Shown piece by piece: positions 8,416 through 17,113 of a DNA stretch of 64,000 nt; position 1 is the first letter of the stretch; each line of letters begins with the position of its first letter. Source of the stretch: Chromobacterium paludis (GTDB lineage: Bacteria > Pseudomonadota > Gammaproteobacteria > Burkholderiales > Chromobacteriaceae); NCBI RefSeq assembly GCF_008275125.1, contig NZ_CP043473.1:1612001-1676000 (forward strand), read 5' to 3'. Under the pieces are notes generated by a model. It worked only from the letters and a program-made list of their open reading frames with translations, had not been told where the DNA came from and did not search any database. Made by a program: the position numbers and the translations under genes.

Positions 8416-9741
8416 ATGAACGGCTCCATGAAATCCGAATTCTCCTTCTTCGCCACCCGGCGCTTTCTGCCGCTGTTCGGCACCCAGTTTCTGGGCGCCT
8501 TCAACGACAATATGCTGAAAACCGCCATCGTGGTGCTGATCAGTTTCCACGGGCTCAGCACGGCCGGCCTGCCGCCACAGCAGCTGGTCAACCTGGCCGC
8601 CGGTATTTTCATCCTGCCGTTTTTCCTGTTTTCCGCCAGCGCCGGCAAATTGTCCGAGCGCTACGACAAGGCGCGCATCGCCCGGCTGATCAAGCTGGCC
8701 GAAATCGCCATCATGCTGCTGGCCGGCGCCGGCTTCCTGATGAAGTCCGCCGCCATCCTGCTGGTCGCGCTCTTCCTGATGGGCACTCACTCATCCTTCT
8801 TCGGGCCGCTCAAGTACTCGGTGCTGCCGCAGTATCTGAAGGAACATGAGCTGGTGGGCGGCACCGGCCTGATCGAGATGGGCACCTTCCTCGCCATCCT
8901 GATCGGCCAGCTGCTGGGCAGCGTGCTGACCCACAGCGGCGCGCTGTGGATCATCGCCGCCTTGCTGGGCACCGCCGTGCTAGGCCTGTTCAGCAGCGCG
9001 AAAATGCCGTCCGTGCCGGCCGGCGCGCCGCATCTGAAGCTGTCCTGGAATTTCATCGGCGACTCCTTCCAGCTGGTGCGCCAGGCCTGGCAGATCCACG
9101 ACGTGCGCTGCGCCATCCTCGGCATCTCGTGGTTCTGGCTGATGGGCGCCATTTACACCACCCAGCTGCCCACCTTCACCCGCCTGCATCTGGGTGGCGA
9201 CGCCGATGTCTACACCCTGTTGCTGGCCCTGTTCTCCATCGGCATCGGCATCGGCTCCATGGCATGCGCCAAACTGTCTCACGGCCAGCTGCAGCTGGGC
9301 ATCGTGCTCTTGGGCAGCGCCGGCATGACCGTGTTTGGCGGCGATCTGGCCTTGGGCGCGCTGCCGCACTATTACGGCAAGCTGGCCACGCTGACGGAAT
9401 ACCTGGCCCGTCCGGGCAGCTGGCGCAGCATCGTCGACGTGGCGCTATTGGGATTCTTCGGCGGCTTCTTCACCGTGCCGCTGTACACCTGGCTGCAGAC
9501 CGGCAGCCCGGACGCGTTCCGCTCCCAGGCCGTCGCCGCCAACAACATCATCAACGGCTTCTACATGGTGGCGGCGGCAATAGGCAGCGCGCTGATGCTG
9601 AAGTGGTATGACAGCATCTCCATGCTGCTTCTGGCGGCGGCCTTGCTCAATGTGCTGGCCACGGCCCACCTGGCTTGGTGCGCGCCGGTGATCTGGCGCC
9701 AGCGCTTCAGCTGGATACGGCCTTTGCTTGGCCGTTCCTGA
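8416..9741 (+). CDS. MFS transporter, lysophospholipid transporter (LplT)-like
   Basis: A 441-residue, 12-helix inner-membrane protein. The N-terminal FGTQFLGAFNDNMLKTAIVVL and the loop KYSVLPQYLKEHELVGGTGLIE match the LplT group of the major facilitator superfamily, whose members flip lysophospholipids across the inner membrane for reacylation; in some bacteria this domain is fused to an acyltransferase/acyl-ACP synthetase (Aas). Here the transporter stands alone and no acyltransferase gene follows. The ATG at 8428 (MKSEFSFFATRRF) is an equally good start because the ATG at 8416 touches the T-run of a hairpin. No clear Shine-Dalgarno site is seen for either. Confidence 0.8.
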   Translation: MNGSMKSEFSFFATRRFLPLFGTQFLGAFNDNMLKTAIVVLISFHGLSTAGLPPQQLVNLAAGIFILPFFLFSASAGKLSERYDKARIARLIKLAEIAIMLLAGAGFLMKSAAILLVALFLMGTHSSFFGPLKYSVLPQYLKEHELVGGTGLIEMGTFLAILIGQLLGSVLTHSGALWIIAALLGTAVLGLFSSAKMPSVPAGAPHLKLSWNFIGDSFQLVRQAWQIHDVRCAILGISWFWLMGAIYTTQLPTFTRLHLGGDADVYTLLLALFSIGIGIGSMACAKLSHGQLQLGIVLLGSAGMTVFGGDLALGALPHYYGKLATLTEYLARPGSWRSIVDVALLGFFGGFFTVPLYTWLQTGSPDAFRSQAVAANNIINGFYMVAAAIGSALMLKWYDSISMLLLAAALLNVLATAHLAWCAPVIWRQRFSWIRPLLGRS

Positions 9742-9772
9742 AAAACGGCTGCGGGGCTGAGCCCCCGCAGCT
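9741..9772. terminator. bidirectional rho-independent terminator
   Basis: A 9-bp stem GCTGCGGGG / CCCCGCAGC with a 6-base loop sits between convergent genes. On the minus strand it is followed by GTTTTT, a canonical terminator for the histidine kinase gene; on the plus strand it follows the MFS stop. Confidence 0.8.
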
Positions 9773-9785
9773 TGCTTCCCGCGCC

Positions 9786-11129
9786 CTACTTGCCCGCCAC
9801 GCCATTCGTCACCGGCCGCCCGGCCGGTTTCTCCATGGCCTTGACGCCCTCCGCGCTCGGCAGCGAAACGAAAAAGCAAATGCCGCCCCCAGCGCGATTT
9901 TCCGCGTAAATGCTGCCGCCATGCGCAAGGGCGATTTGCCGGCAGATGGCCAGGCCCAGACCCGTGCCGCCAGCGCCGTTGGCGGTGGCGCTGCTCTGCA
10001 CGAACTTGTCGAAAATGCTCTCCAACTCAGGCTCCGGCACCCCCGGCCCCTGATCCGCCACGCCCAGCGTCAGCACAGAGCCAAAATGCTGCAGGGCGAT
10101 CTCTATGCAGCCGCCGCGCGGTGAAAACTTGATCGCATTGGACAAGAGATTGGCCAGCACTTGCTGCATGCGCGTCCTGTCCACCCACGCCGTGCGCGAC
10201 CGCTGCGGCAAGACCAGGCTCAGCCGGATGTCCGCCTCCTGCAGCCTGGCCTCCTCACCTCGCGCCATCTCCGTGACCAGCGCCGCCAAGTCCACATCCT
10301 CGCGCTTCAACACCAGCCGTCCGGACTCCAGCTTGGCCAAATCGAGCAAATCATTCAGCAATACCAGCAGACGCTCGCCGCTGGCGTGAATATTGTCGAA
10401 ATAGCGTTTCAGCCTGGCGGCGGGCGCGGTCAACGCCTTGTCGCCCCCGATCTCGGCGAAGCTCAATATGCCGTGCAAAGGCGTGCGCAGCTCATGCGAC
10501 ATATTGGCCAGGAATTCCGACTTGGACTGATTGGCGCGCTCCGCGTCCTCCTTGGCCTGCAGCAGGGCTGCCGTGCGCAGCGCCACCAGTTCCTGCAAAT
10601 GGCTGCGATGCTCATGCAGTTCCAGCTCGGCCAGCTTGCGTTCGCTGATGTCTCGCCCCACGCCGCGGTAGCCCAGCAGCCTGCCGTCCGCGGCAAACTG
10701 CGGACAGGCGCTGATGGCCACCCAATACAACTGTCCATTGCGCCGGCGATAGCACAGCTCGCAGTCTTTCACCGCCATGCGCTGCTCCATCCACAGGGTC
10801 AGCAGGCGCTGCTGTTCCGGATTGGCCCTCACCGGCATCCACTCCGTCCAGTGGCGACCCAGCAGCTGCGCGCGCGGCATGCCCACCAGGTCGCAGAACT
10901 GCGCCGAGCAATAGCTCAGCCGCCCCTGCCCGTCCAGCTCCCACAGCCAATCCGAAGCGATGCTGGCGAACATGCGGAAGCGCTCCTCGCTCTGCTGCAA
11001 GGCCCGGGTCGATTTCTGCGCCAAGCGCTCGGCCAGCGCTCTTCGCCTCACCAGCAAATTCAAATAAAAGCCCAGCAGCACGGTCAGGAGCAGCAAGGCG
11101 GCGCCGCCGGCCAGCCACACGGCGGACAT
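9786..11129 (-). CDS. membrane-bound PAS sensor histidine kinase
   Basis: From the preferred start at 11129 (MSAVWLAGGAALLLLTVLLG) the protein has 447 residues: one N-terminal membrane helix, a PAS domain (residues about 45-165, with PAC-type end GYRGVGRDISERKLAE), a coiled linker, a HisKA domain with phospho-acceptor His in NMSHELRTPLHG, and a HATPase_c domain with the N-box NLLSNAIKFSP and glycine-rich boxes GVADQGPGVP and GTGLGLAICRQIA. No receiver domain is present and no response regulator adjoins it, so it is an orphan kinase. The frame stays open to an ATG at 11243, but the extra 38 residues are Pro/Cys-rich and unlike a sensor domain. The small ORF at 11131-11217 ends one base before this start. 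Confidence 0.9.
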   Translation of the reverse strand: MSAVWLAGGAALLLLTVLLGFYLNLLVRRRALAERLAQKSTRALQQSEERFRMFASIASDWLWELDGQGRLSYCSAQFCDLVGMPRAQLLGRHWTEWMPVRANPEQQRLLTLWMEQRMAVKDCELCYRRRNGQLYWVAISACPQFAADGRLLGYRGVGRDISERKLAELELHEHRSHLQELVALRTAALLQAKEDAERANQSKSEFLANMSHELRTPLHGILSFAEIGGDKALTAPAARLKRYFDNIHASGERLLVLLNDLLDLAKLESGRLVLKREDVDLAALVTEMARGEEARLQEADIRLSLVLPQRSRTAWVDRTRMQQVLANLLSNAIKFSPRGGCIEIALQHFGSVLTLGVADQGPGVPEPELESIFDKFVQSSATANGAGGTGLGLAICRQIALAHGGSIYAENRAGGGICFFVSLPSAEGVKAMEKPAGRPVTNGVAGK

Positions 11130-11130
11130 G

Positions 11131-11217
11131 TCAGCCTGCGGCCAAAGAAAAGCCCCATGCCGCATAAGCGTCGGCACGGGGCGGGTACAGGGTGGAAAAC
11201 CTGGCCAGGTCAGCCAT
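11131..11217 (-). CDS. small ORF (28 residues) upstream of and coupled to the kinase
   Basis: A 28-codon frame (MADLARFSTLYPPRADAYAA...) begins with ATG at 11217 behind a good AAGGAAG site and ends with TGA one base before the kinase ATG at 11129. It is out of frame with the kinase. It could be a leader peptide giving translational coupling or a chance ORF; a frameshifted old N-terminus is also possible. No homologue is known to me. Confidence 0.35.
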   Translation of the reverse strand: MADLARFSTLYPPRADAYAAWGFSLAAG

Positions 11218-11289
11218 GAACACTTCCTTCGCTCTGATAGCATATGAAATATTCATAGCGCGGCCATGCCGCTTTGCGCAAGCTCGGCC

Positions 11290-12678
11290 TCAGGCCAGCC
11301 GGGCCAAGGCGTCACGCAGCGCCGTGCGCAGCCCCTCCTCGATCACCGGGTGATAGAACGGCATGTCCAGCATCTGCGATACGGTCAAGTGCTGTTGATG
11401 GCTCCAGGCCAGCAGATGCGCCAGGTTCTCCGCGCGCGGACCTATCATCTCCGCGCCAAGGAAACGCCCGGTCTCCTTGTCCGCATAAACATGCAGCAGG
11501 CCCTTGTTGACGCCCATCACGCGGCTGCGGCCCTGATCCTCAAAGCTCACTTCACCGACCACGAAGCTGTCTTGCGGCAGATCGGCGAAGCGGCGGCCCA
11601 CCATCATCATCTGCGGGTCTGAGAACACCACGGCGATGGGCGAGCGGCGCAGACCCGGCGCCACGTCCGGATAGCGCGCGGCGTTGACGCCCGCCGTCTT
11701 GCCCTCGTCCGCCGCCTCGTGCAGCAGCGGCAGGATGTTGTTGGCGTCGCCCGCGATGAACACCGGCGCGCCCACGCACAGCAAGGTCTCGGGATCAAAC
11801 AGCGGCGCGCCCCGGGCATCCAGCCGCACGCTGGTATTTTCCAGCCCCAGTCCGCGCACATTGGGCGTGCGGCCGGTGGCGGCCAGCACATAATCGAAAC
11901 GCTCTTCGACTTCCTCGCCGTCCAGGCGCACATAACGGATGCGGGCGGCATCGCCGTCATTGGCCATCTCCAGCACCTTGGCGCTGGGGTCGAGATAAAA
12001 CTGTTCCGACAGCGCCTGGCGGGCGTAATCGCGCACCTCCGGATCGGACAAGGGACCGACGCCGCCGCCCACGCCGAACACGCGCACCCGCACGCCCAGC
12101 CGGGACAAGGCCTGGCCCAGCTCCAGGCCGATCACGCCGGGGCCGAACACCGCCACGCTTTGCGGCAGATCTTCCCAATCGAAAACATTGTCATTGACGA
12201 TCAGCCTATCCCCCAAAGCCTGGAACGGCGCCGGGATGGCCGGCGACGAGCCAGTGGCGATCACCACCCGCTTGGCCTGGACCAGGGTGTGATCGTCCAC
12301 TTGCAGCGTGGTGTTGTCGACGAAACGGGCGTAGCCGCGCAGCTTGTCCTCGACTGGAATGCCGTCCACGCCGCGCACCACGAAGCCGACGAAGCGGTCG
12401 CGCTCGCCGCGCACCCGGGCCATCACTTCGCGGCCGTCGATGCGGATCTCGCCATCGACATGCACGCCGAACAGGTCCGTGTGGCGGGCGTGATGGGCGG
12501 CCTCGGCGGCGGCGATCAACAGCTTGGACGGCATGCAGCCGACGCGGGCGCAGGTGGTGCCGTAGGGGCCGCCTTCTATGACCAGCGCGGAGGCGCCTTC
12601 GGCCTTGGCGGCGCGGTAGGCGGCCAGGCCGGCAGTGCCGGCGCCGATGACGGCGACGTCGATATGGATGGTTTTCAT
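11290..12678 (-). CDS. dihydrolipoyl dehydrogenase-like flavoprotein disulfide reductase
   Basis: A 462-residue FAD/NAD(P) disulfide oxidoreductase. The FAD site is [17 protein letters not shown] (residues 8-24). The redox-active pair is C43/C48 in [12 protein letters not shown], slightly different from the usual GGTCLNVGCIPSK of pyruvate dehydrogenase E3. An NAD site ([15 protein letters not shown]) and a second FAD motif (FIAGDANN) follow, and the C-terminal dimer domain carries [10 protein letters not shown] with the catalytic His. There is no lipoyl domain and no 2-oxoacid dehydrogenase gene nearby; the neighbour is a peroxiredoxin-glutaredoxin, suggesting a redox or thiol-recycling role. 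The ATG at 12678 follows an AGAGGA site; longer upstream starts would add a Pro/Cys-rich stretch running through a terminator. Confidence 0.88.
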   Translation of the reverse strand: MKTIHIDVAVIGAGTAGLAAYRAAKAEGASALVIEGGPYGTTCARVGCMPSKLLIAAAEAAHHARHTDLFGVHVDGEIRIDGREVMARVRGERDRFVGFVVRGVDGIPVEDKLRGYARFVDNTTLQVDDHTLVQAKRVVIATGSSPAIPAPFQALGDRLIVNDNVFDWEDLPQSVAVFGPGVIGLELGQALSRLGVRVRVFGVGGGVGPLSDPEVRDYARQALSEQFYLDPSAKVLEMANDGDAARIRYVRLDGEEVEERFDYVLAATGRTPNVRGLGLENTSVRLDARGAPLFDPETLLCVGAPVFIAGDANNILPLLHEAADEGKTAGVNAARYPDVAPGLRRSPIAVVFSDPQMMMVGRRFADLPQDSFVVGEVSFEDQGRSRVMGVNKGLLHVYADKETGRFLGAEMIGPRAENLAHLLAWSHQQHLTVSQMLDMPFYHPVIEEGLRTALRDALARLA

Positions 12679-12748
12679 GCTCTGTATCCTCTTATTTGGC
12701 GGGGATGCGGCGCGACACGCATGCGGGCATGCCGTCCCGCATCCCGGC

Positions 12749-12776
12749 AAAAAAATGGCCGGCAGGAGTACCGGCC
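12749..12776 (-). terminator. rho-independent terminator of the prx-grx gene
   Basis: On the minus strand GGCCGG-8-base loop-CCGGCC is followed by ATTTTTTT. It lies between the stop of the peroxiredoxin gene (12834) and the start of the dehydrogenase gene (12678), so the latter probably has its own promoter. Confidence 0.85.
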
Positions 12777-12783
12777 CAAGAAT

Positions 12784-12814
12784 GCCGGCGGCGTCAGGGC
12801 CCGAAGCCGCCGGC
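12784..12814. repeat. second GC-rich hairpin upstream of the terminator
   Basis: A perfect 9-bp stem GCCGGCGGC / GCCGCCGGC with a 13-base loop lies just 3' of the peroxiredoxin stop. Together with the following terminator it may protect the transcript 3' end. Confidence 0.5.
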
Positions 12815-12833
12815 AACGAACGTCAGTTCAACC

Positions 12834-13565
12834 TTACTTGGCGAAGCGCTTTTCCACTTCGTCGGCGGAGCCGATCAGTTGGCCGTTGATGAACACCTGC
12901 GGGGCGGTCATCGCGCCGGACACGGCGCCCAGCACCTTGCCGCGGATCTTGTTGTCCAGCGGCACTTCGACGAAGTCGTAGCCGTTTTCGCTCAACACCG
13001 CCTTGGCGCGGGCGCAGTGCGGGCAACCCACCTTGGTGAAGACCACGACTTGGTCGGGCTTCTTGGCGGCCGGGTTGATGTAGTTCAGCAGGGTGTCGGC
13101 GTCGGACACCTTGAACGGATCGCCCGGTTCCTGCGGCTCAATGAACATCTTGTCCACCACGCCGTTTTTCACCAGCATGGAGTAGCGCCAGCTGCGCTTG
13201 CCGAAACCCAGGTCGGCCTTGTCCACCAGCATGCCCATGCCTTCGGTGAATTCGCCGTTGCCGTCCGGGATCATCACCAGATTGCCGGCTTCCTGATCCT
13301 TGGCCCATTCATTCATCACGAAGGTGTCGTTGACCGACACGCACAGAATGGCGTCCACGCCGTTGGCGAAGAAGGCTGGCGCCAATTCGTTGAAGCGCGG
13401 CAGGTGGGTGGACGAGCAGGTGGGGGTGAACGCGCCCGGCAGCGAGAACACGGCGATGGTCTTGCCATCGAACAGTTCAGCGGTGGTGACGTTTTTCCAC
13501 TCATTGTTTTCGCGAATGCGGAAAGTGACGTTCGGTACGCGTTGGCCTTCACGATTTTGCAGCAT
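12834..13565 (-). CDS. hybrid peroxiredoxin-glutaredoxin (PGdx)
   Basis: A 243-residue fusion enzyme that reduces hydroperoxides using glutathione. Residues 1-165 form a Prx5-type peroxiredoxin with the peroxidatic Cys50 in [15 protein letters not shown]; residues 170-243 form a glutaredoxin with the active site C181-P-H-C184 ([16 protein letters not shown]) and the [13 protein letters not shown] cis-Pro region. This matches the PGdx family known from Haemophilus and Neisseria. The start at 13565 follows AAGGAGAT. It is divergent from the VOC gene, with a 190-base promoter region between them. Confidence 0.95.
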   Translation of the reverse strand: MLQNREGQRVPNVTFRIRENNEWKNVTTAELFDGKTIAVFSLPGAFTPTCSSTHLPRFNELAPAFFANGVDAILCVSVNDTFVMNEWAKDQEAGNLVMIPDGNGEFTEGMGMLVDKADLGFGKRSWRYSMLVKNGVVDKMFIEPQEPGDPFKVSDADTLLNYINPAAKKPDQVVVFTKVGCPHCARAKAVLSENGYDFVEVPLDNKIRGKVLGAVSGAMTAPQVFINGQLIGSADEVEKRFAK

Positions 13566-13598
13566 GGCTATCTCCTTAGCGGGTGATGCGGTTGTTAA

Positions 13599-13622
13599 CT
13601 ATCAATGCGTGCATTCTGATAG
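13599..13622. promoter_or_regulatory. inverted repeat in the prx-grx / yaeR intergenic region
   Basis: CTATCA and TGATAG flank 12 bases about 35 bases upstream of the peroxiredoxin start. It resembles CTAT/ATAG half-sites of OxyR, but the spacing is not the canonical 7 bases, so the assignment is only a suggestion. Confidence 0.3.
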
Positions 13623-13756
13623 CCATGGCAAATTTAGTCTAATTGATTGTCACAAGAGTTTTGATTGTCTTTTTTAATGGGAGGACTCCGTGGCTGGGCA
13701 GTGCCTGGGGCCGACGCTAAAATGACGACATTCGCCACGCCCCGTTTCCACCTGTC

Positions 13757-14146
13757 ATGCATATCCTGGGTCTGCACCACGTCGCCATCATCGCCTCCGA
13801 CTACGAGAGGTCGAAGGCCTTTTATCAGCGCGTGCTGGGCCTGCCGATCCTGGCCGAGAACTGGCGCGCGGAAAGACAGTCATGGAAACTGGACCTGGCC
13901 CTGCCTGGCGGCGGGCAACTGGAGCTATTCAGCTTTCCAGCCGCGCCAGCCAGGCCCAGCCGGCCCGAAGCCTGCGGGCTGCGCCATCTGGCATTGGCGT
14001 GCGCCGACGCGGAAGACGCGCGCCGCAGCTTGCAAGCGCAAGACATCGCCTGTGAGCCCATACGCGTGGACGAGTACACCGGCGCCCGGTTTTTCTTTTG
14101 CGCCGATCCCGATGGCCTGCCGATAGAGTTTTACCAGACAGCTTGA
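13757..14146 (+). CDS. yaeR: VOC family protein, YaeR/GloA2-like
   Basis: A 129-residue single-domain vicinal oxygen chelate protein close to E. coli YaeR (glyoxalase I-like). Visible family marks are LHHVAIIASDYERSKAFYQ with metal-ligand His, ELFSFPAAPARPSRPEACG, the second His in GLRHLAL, and the C-terminal Glu in DPDGLPIEFYQ. A metal-dependent lyase or isomerase activity, perhaps on methylglyoxal adducts, is inferred from the family; the substrate is not known. The neighbour is a peroxide-detoxification gene on the opposite strand. Confidence 0.9.
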   Translation: MHILGLHHVAIIASDYERSKAFYQRVLGLPILAENWRAERQSWKLDLALPGGGQLELFSFPAAPARPSRPEACGLRHLALACADAEDARRSLQAQDIACEPIRVDEYTGARFFFCADPDGLPIEFYQTA

Positions 14147-14151
14147 ATTTC

Positions 14152-14188
14152 GCATCCCGCGCCCGCCGCCGACTGCGGCGCGGGATGC
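14152..14188 (+). terminator. hairpin after yaeR
   Basis: A perfect 12-bp stem GCATCCCGCGCC / GGCGCGGGATGC with a 13-base loop starts 6 bases after the stop. No T-run follows, so it may act as an mRNA-stabilising hairpin or a weak terminator. Confidence 0.5.
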
Positions 14189-14259
14189 CATATTGAATCA
14201 TCGACACCACCGCGCCAGGGCAGACTGCCCGCGCGACATGCAGATCAAACGGAACCGAT

Positions 14260-16149
14260 ATGAAAGCCCCGACCACCTCACTGCGCCTGAGCTGCCTGAC
14301 GATACTGGCCGCTGCCGCCCTGCCCGCCTGGGCCGGCCCGGATGACACGCTGGTCGCCGCGCGCGAGGCCTTCCGAGCCAACGACCTGGCCAAGCTCGCC
14401 AGGCTGGGGGACAGCCTGCCCACCAATTATCCCCTGAAAGACTATCCAGCCTATTGGCTGACCTGGAAGGCGCTGGAAAAAAACGACGACACTCAGGTCA
14501 AGCGTTTCCTGTCCCAGGTGCCGGAAGGCCTGATGCCGGAACGCATACGCAATGAGTGGCTCAAGAAACTGGGCCAGCGTGAAGACTGGTCCACCTTTAC
14601 CGAGGAATGGAAAAAGCTGCCGGAAGAGGGGCGCGACGAAGAGTCCACCTGCTATGGACAGCTACTGCAACTGCGCAATGGCCAAAAGCCGGACAATCTG
14701 GACCGCTTCCTGGACAGCAAGCCTGCCCCGGATGGCTGCACCCGCCTGATAGAGGGCGCGTACGCGCGCAGCCTGCTCGATCAGGACTGGCTGTGGCGCC
14801 GCGTGCGCCTGCTGCTGGCCGGCAACTTCCTCACCCAGGCCCGGCAACTCGCCGCCGACACCCAGCTGCCCTTGGACAACGCCGCCTTGAACAAGCCGTC
14901 CAGCGCCACGCCGGACACGCCGGGCGGGCAAGAAGCCATGCTGTATGAAGTGGAGCGCAAGGCTAAGGGCGACCTGGAGGGCGCCGCCACCCTGCTGGCG
15001 CAAATGGCGCCGCAGCTCAGCCCGGACCGGGCCGGTTTCGGCTGGGGCCAGCTCGCGCTGCTCTCCGCCCGCAAGCAGCAATCCGGGCTGGCGCTGCAAT
15101 GGTTTGAAAAGGCCGACCCGCGTCAACTGACTGCGGATCAGTGGGAGTGGTGGGCGCGTTCCGCCCTGAGGCTGGAGCAATGGTCACAGCTGCAAACCAT
15201 CATCCGCCGCATGCCGACGGCCGTTGCCGCCAAGCCGGCCTGGCGCTACTGGCTGGCGCGCTCGCTGAAACAGCAAGGCAAGCCCGCCGAGGCCGCCCCG
15301 CTGTTCAGCCAGGCCAGCGCGGGCCACAGCTATTACGCGCTGCTGTCGCTGGAGGAGCTGGGCAACTCGCTCTCCGCCTCCGCCAATAAGACCGGCCCCA
15401 GCCAGACCGACATCGACAAGATGAAGACAGACCCGGCCGTGCGCCGCTCGCTGGCGCTGCTGAATGTCGCCGAAATCTTCACCAGGCCGGAATTCCGCAC
15501 CGACGCGCAACGCGAATGGCGCTGGGCGATGCGCGGCCGCAGCGACATGGAGCTGCTGGCCGCGGCGGAGATCGCGCGCAAGGAAAACTTCTACGACATG
15601 GCGATTTACAGCGCCGAGCGCACCAAGGAAGAACATGACTTCTCGCTGCGCTACCTGACGCCCTATCGCGACGTCACCCAGAAGTACGCGCGCCAGCTGG
15701 ACATCGACGATGCCTGGGTCTACGGCCTGATCCGCCAGGAAAGCCGCTTCATCACCATGGCCCGCTCCGGCGTCGGCGCTTCCGGCTTGATGCAGCTGAT
15801 GCCGGCCACCGCCAAATGGGCGGCCAAGAAGATAGGTTTGACCCACTTCGCCGTCAACGACATCGAAACCAATGTGCAGATCGGCACCTGGTATCTGCGC
15901 TATGTGCTGGACAATCTGTCCGGCAATGCCGTGATGGCCACCGCGGCCTACAATGCCGGCCCCAGCCGCGCGCGCAACTGGCAGGCCGACCGGCCGCTGG
16001 ACGGCACCATCTACGCGGAAACCATCCCGTTCAGCGAAACGCGCGACTACGTGCAAAAAGTCATGGCCAATGCGGCTTACTATTCCAGCACCTTCGGCCA
16101 TGCCAATATCTCGCTGAAGAACCGCATGGGCATGATCCCGGCACGCTGA
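14260..16149 (+). CDS. slt: soluble lytic murein transglycosylase (Slt70-like)
   Basis: A 629-residue periplasmic enzyme that cleaves the MurNAc-GlcNAc bond of peptidoglycan with formation of 1,6-anhydro ends. It has a signal peptide ending near AWA-GP (residue 26), a long helical superhelix (about 30-440) and a C-terminal lysozyme-like domain with the catalytic Glu494 in IRQESRF, then GASGLMQLMPATAKW and ATAAYNAGPSRARNW. Length and order match E. coli Slt70. It is followed at 27 bases by the epimerase-like gene and then cca, which may form one operon. Confidence 0.95.
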   Translation: MKAPTTSLRLSCLTILAAAALPAWAGPDDTLVAAREAFRANDLAKLARLGDSLPTNYPLKDYPAYWLTWKALEKNDDTQVKRFLSQVPEGLMPERIRNEWLKKLGQREDWSTFTEEWKKLPEEGRDEESTCYGQLLQLRNGQKPDNLDRFLDSKPAPDGCTRLIEGAYARSLLDQDWLWRRVRLLLAGNFLTQARQLAADTQLPLDNAALNKPSSATPDTPGGQEAMLYEVERKAKGDLEGAATLLAQMAPQLSPDRAGFGWGQLALLSARKQQSGLALQWFEKADPRQLTADQWEWWARSALRLEQWSQLQTIIRRMPTAVAAKPAWRYWLARSLKQQGKPAEAAPLFSQASAGHSYYALLSLEELGNSLSASANKTGPSQTDIDKMKTDPAVRRSLALLNVAEIFTRPEFRTDAQREWRWAMRGRSDMELLAAAEIARKENFYDMAIYSAERTKEEHDFSLRYLTPYRDVTQKYARQLDIDDAWVYGLIRQESRFITMARSGVGASGLMQLMPATAKWAAKKIGLTHFAVNDIETNVQIGTWYLRYVLDNLSGNAVMATAAYNAGPSRARNWQADRPLDGTIYAETIPFSETRDYVQKVMANAAYYSSTFGHANISLKNRMGMIPAR

Positions 16150-16175
16150 GCACACGGCACGGAAACGGAGAGAAT

Positions 16176-17111
16176 ATGGCAAGAATCTGCGTAATCGGCG
16201 GCGGCGGCTTCATCGGACGCCATCTGGCGGCCCGGCTGTCACGGCACGGACATCGGCTCACCATCCCCAGCCGCAAGGCCGCCCTGCCTCAGTTGCAAGT
16301 GCTGCCGTCGGCAGAGCTGGTCCAGGCCAATGTTCACGATCCCGCCGCGCTGGCGCGGCTGGTCTCCGGCCACGACGCCGTGGTCAGCATGGTGGGCATC
16401 CTGCATGGCAGCCGCGCCCAGTTTGAAAAAGCGCACGCCCAATTGCCGGAAAAGATCGCCGCCGCCTGCAAGCTCGGCGGCATCAAGCGGCTGATTCACG
16501 TCAGCGCGCTGGGCGCCGCCCAGGATGCGCCCAGCGACTACCAGCAAACCAAGGCGCTGGGCGAGCTGGCCGTGGAAAACAGCGGGCTGGACTGGACCAT
16601 ACTGCGGCCGTCCGTGGTATTCGCAAGAGACGATGCCTTTCTCAATCTGTTCGCTGCGCTGCAGCGCGCGCTGCCCGTGCTGCCGCTGGCCGGAGCCGGC
16701 TGCAAAATGGCCCCGGTGTGGGTGGAGGACGTGGCGGAAGCGGTCCTCCGCTGCCTCGAACGACAGGAAACCATAGGACGCAAGCTGGACCTGGCGGGCC
16801 CGGAAACCTACACTTTGGCCGAACTGGCACGGCTGGCCGGCCGCCTCAGCGGCCATGCCCGACCGGTGCTTGCCCTGCCGGAACCCCTGGCCATGCTGCA
16901 GGCCGCGCTGATGGAATGGCTGCCCGGCCCCACCTTGATGAGCCGCGACAATGTGCGCTCCCTGCGTTGGGACAATATCAGCCCGGATCCTTTCCCTAGC
17001 GCCCTGCTGGGCTACGCGCCCACCGCGCTGTCGGCGCTGGCCCCGGACTGGCTGGCCGGCCGCGACAGCAACTACATTGCATCCCGATATCGAGAGAAGG
17101 CGGCGCGCTAG
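16176..17111 (+). CDS. NAD(P)-binding epimerase-like protein, complex I NDUFA9 type
   Basis: A 311-residue atypical short-chain dehydrogenase. The N-terminus [20 protein letters not shown] is a GxxGxxG NAD(P) site; later come [36 protein letters not shown] and [16 protein letters not shown]. This matches the NDUFA9/NAD(P)H-binding group, whose bacterial members are poorly characterised and have been linked to ubiquinone or respiratory functions in other organisms. The ATG at 16176 has GGAG 6 bases upstream. It ends 2 bases before cca, which indicates co-transcription. Confidence 0.88.
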   Translation: MARICVIGGGGFIGRHLAARLSRHGHRLTIPSRKAALPQLQVLPSAELVQANVHDPAALARLVSGHDAVVSMVGILHGSRAQFEKAHAQLPEKIAAACKLGGIKRLIHVSALGAAQDAPSDYQQTKALGELAVENSGLDWTILRPSVVFARDDAFLNLFAALQRALPVLPLAGAGCKMAPVWVEDVAEAVLRCLERQETIGRKLDLAGPETYTLAELARLAGRLSGHARPVLALPEPLAMLQAALMEWLPGPTLMSRDNVRSLRWDNISPDPFPSALLGYAPTALSALAPDWLAGRDSNYIASRYREKAAR

Positions 17112-17113
17112 GC

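Noticed and set aside
11130..11243. N-terminal extension of the histidine kinase to the ATG at 11243
   Set aside because: The added 38 residues are Pro/Cys-rich without a sensor pattern, and a better placed start adjoining the membrane helix exists.
13566..13756. Full OxyR site upstream of the peroxiredoxin gene
   Set aside because: Only one CTAT/ATAG pair was seen, with wrong spacing; kept as a weak inverted repeat only.
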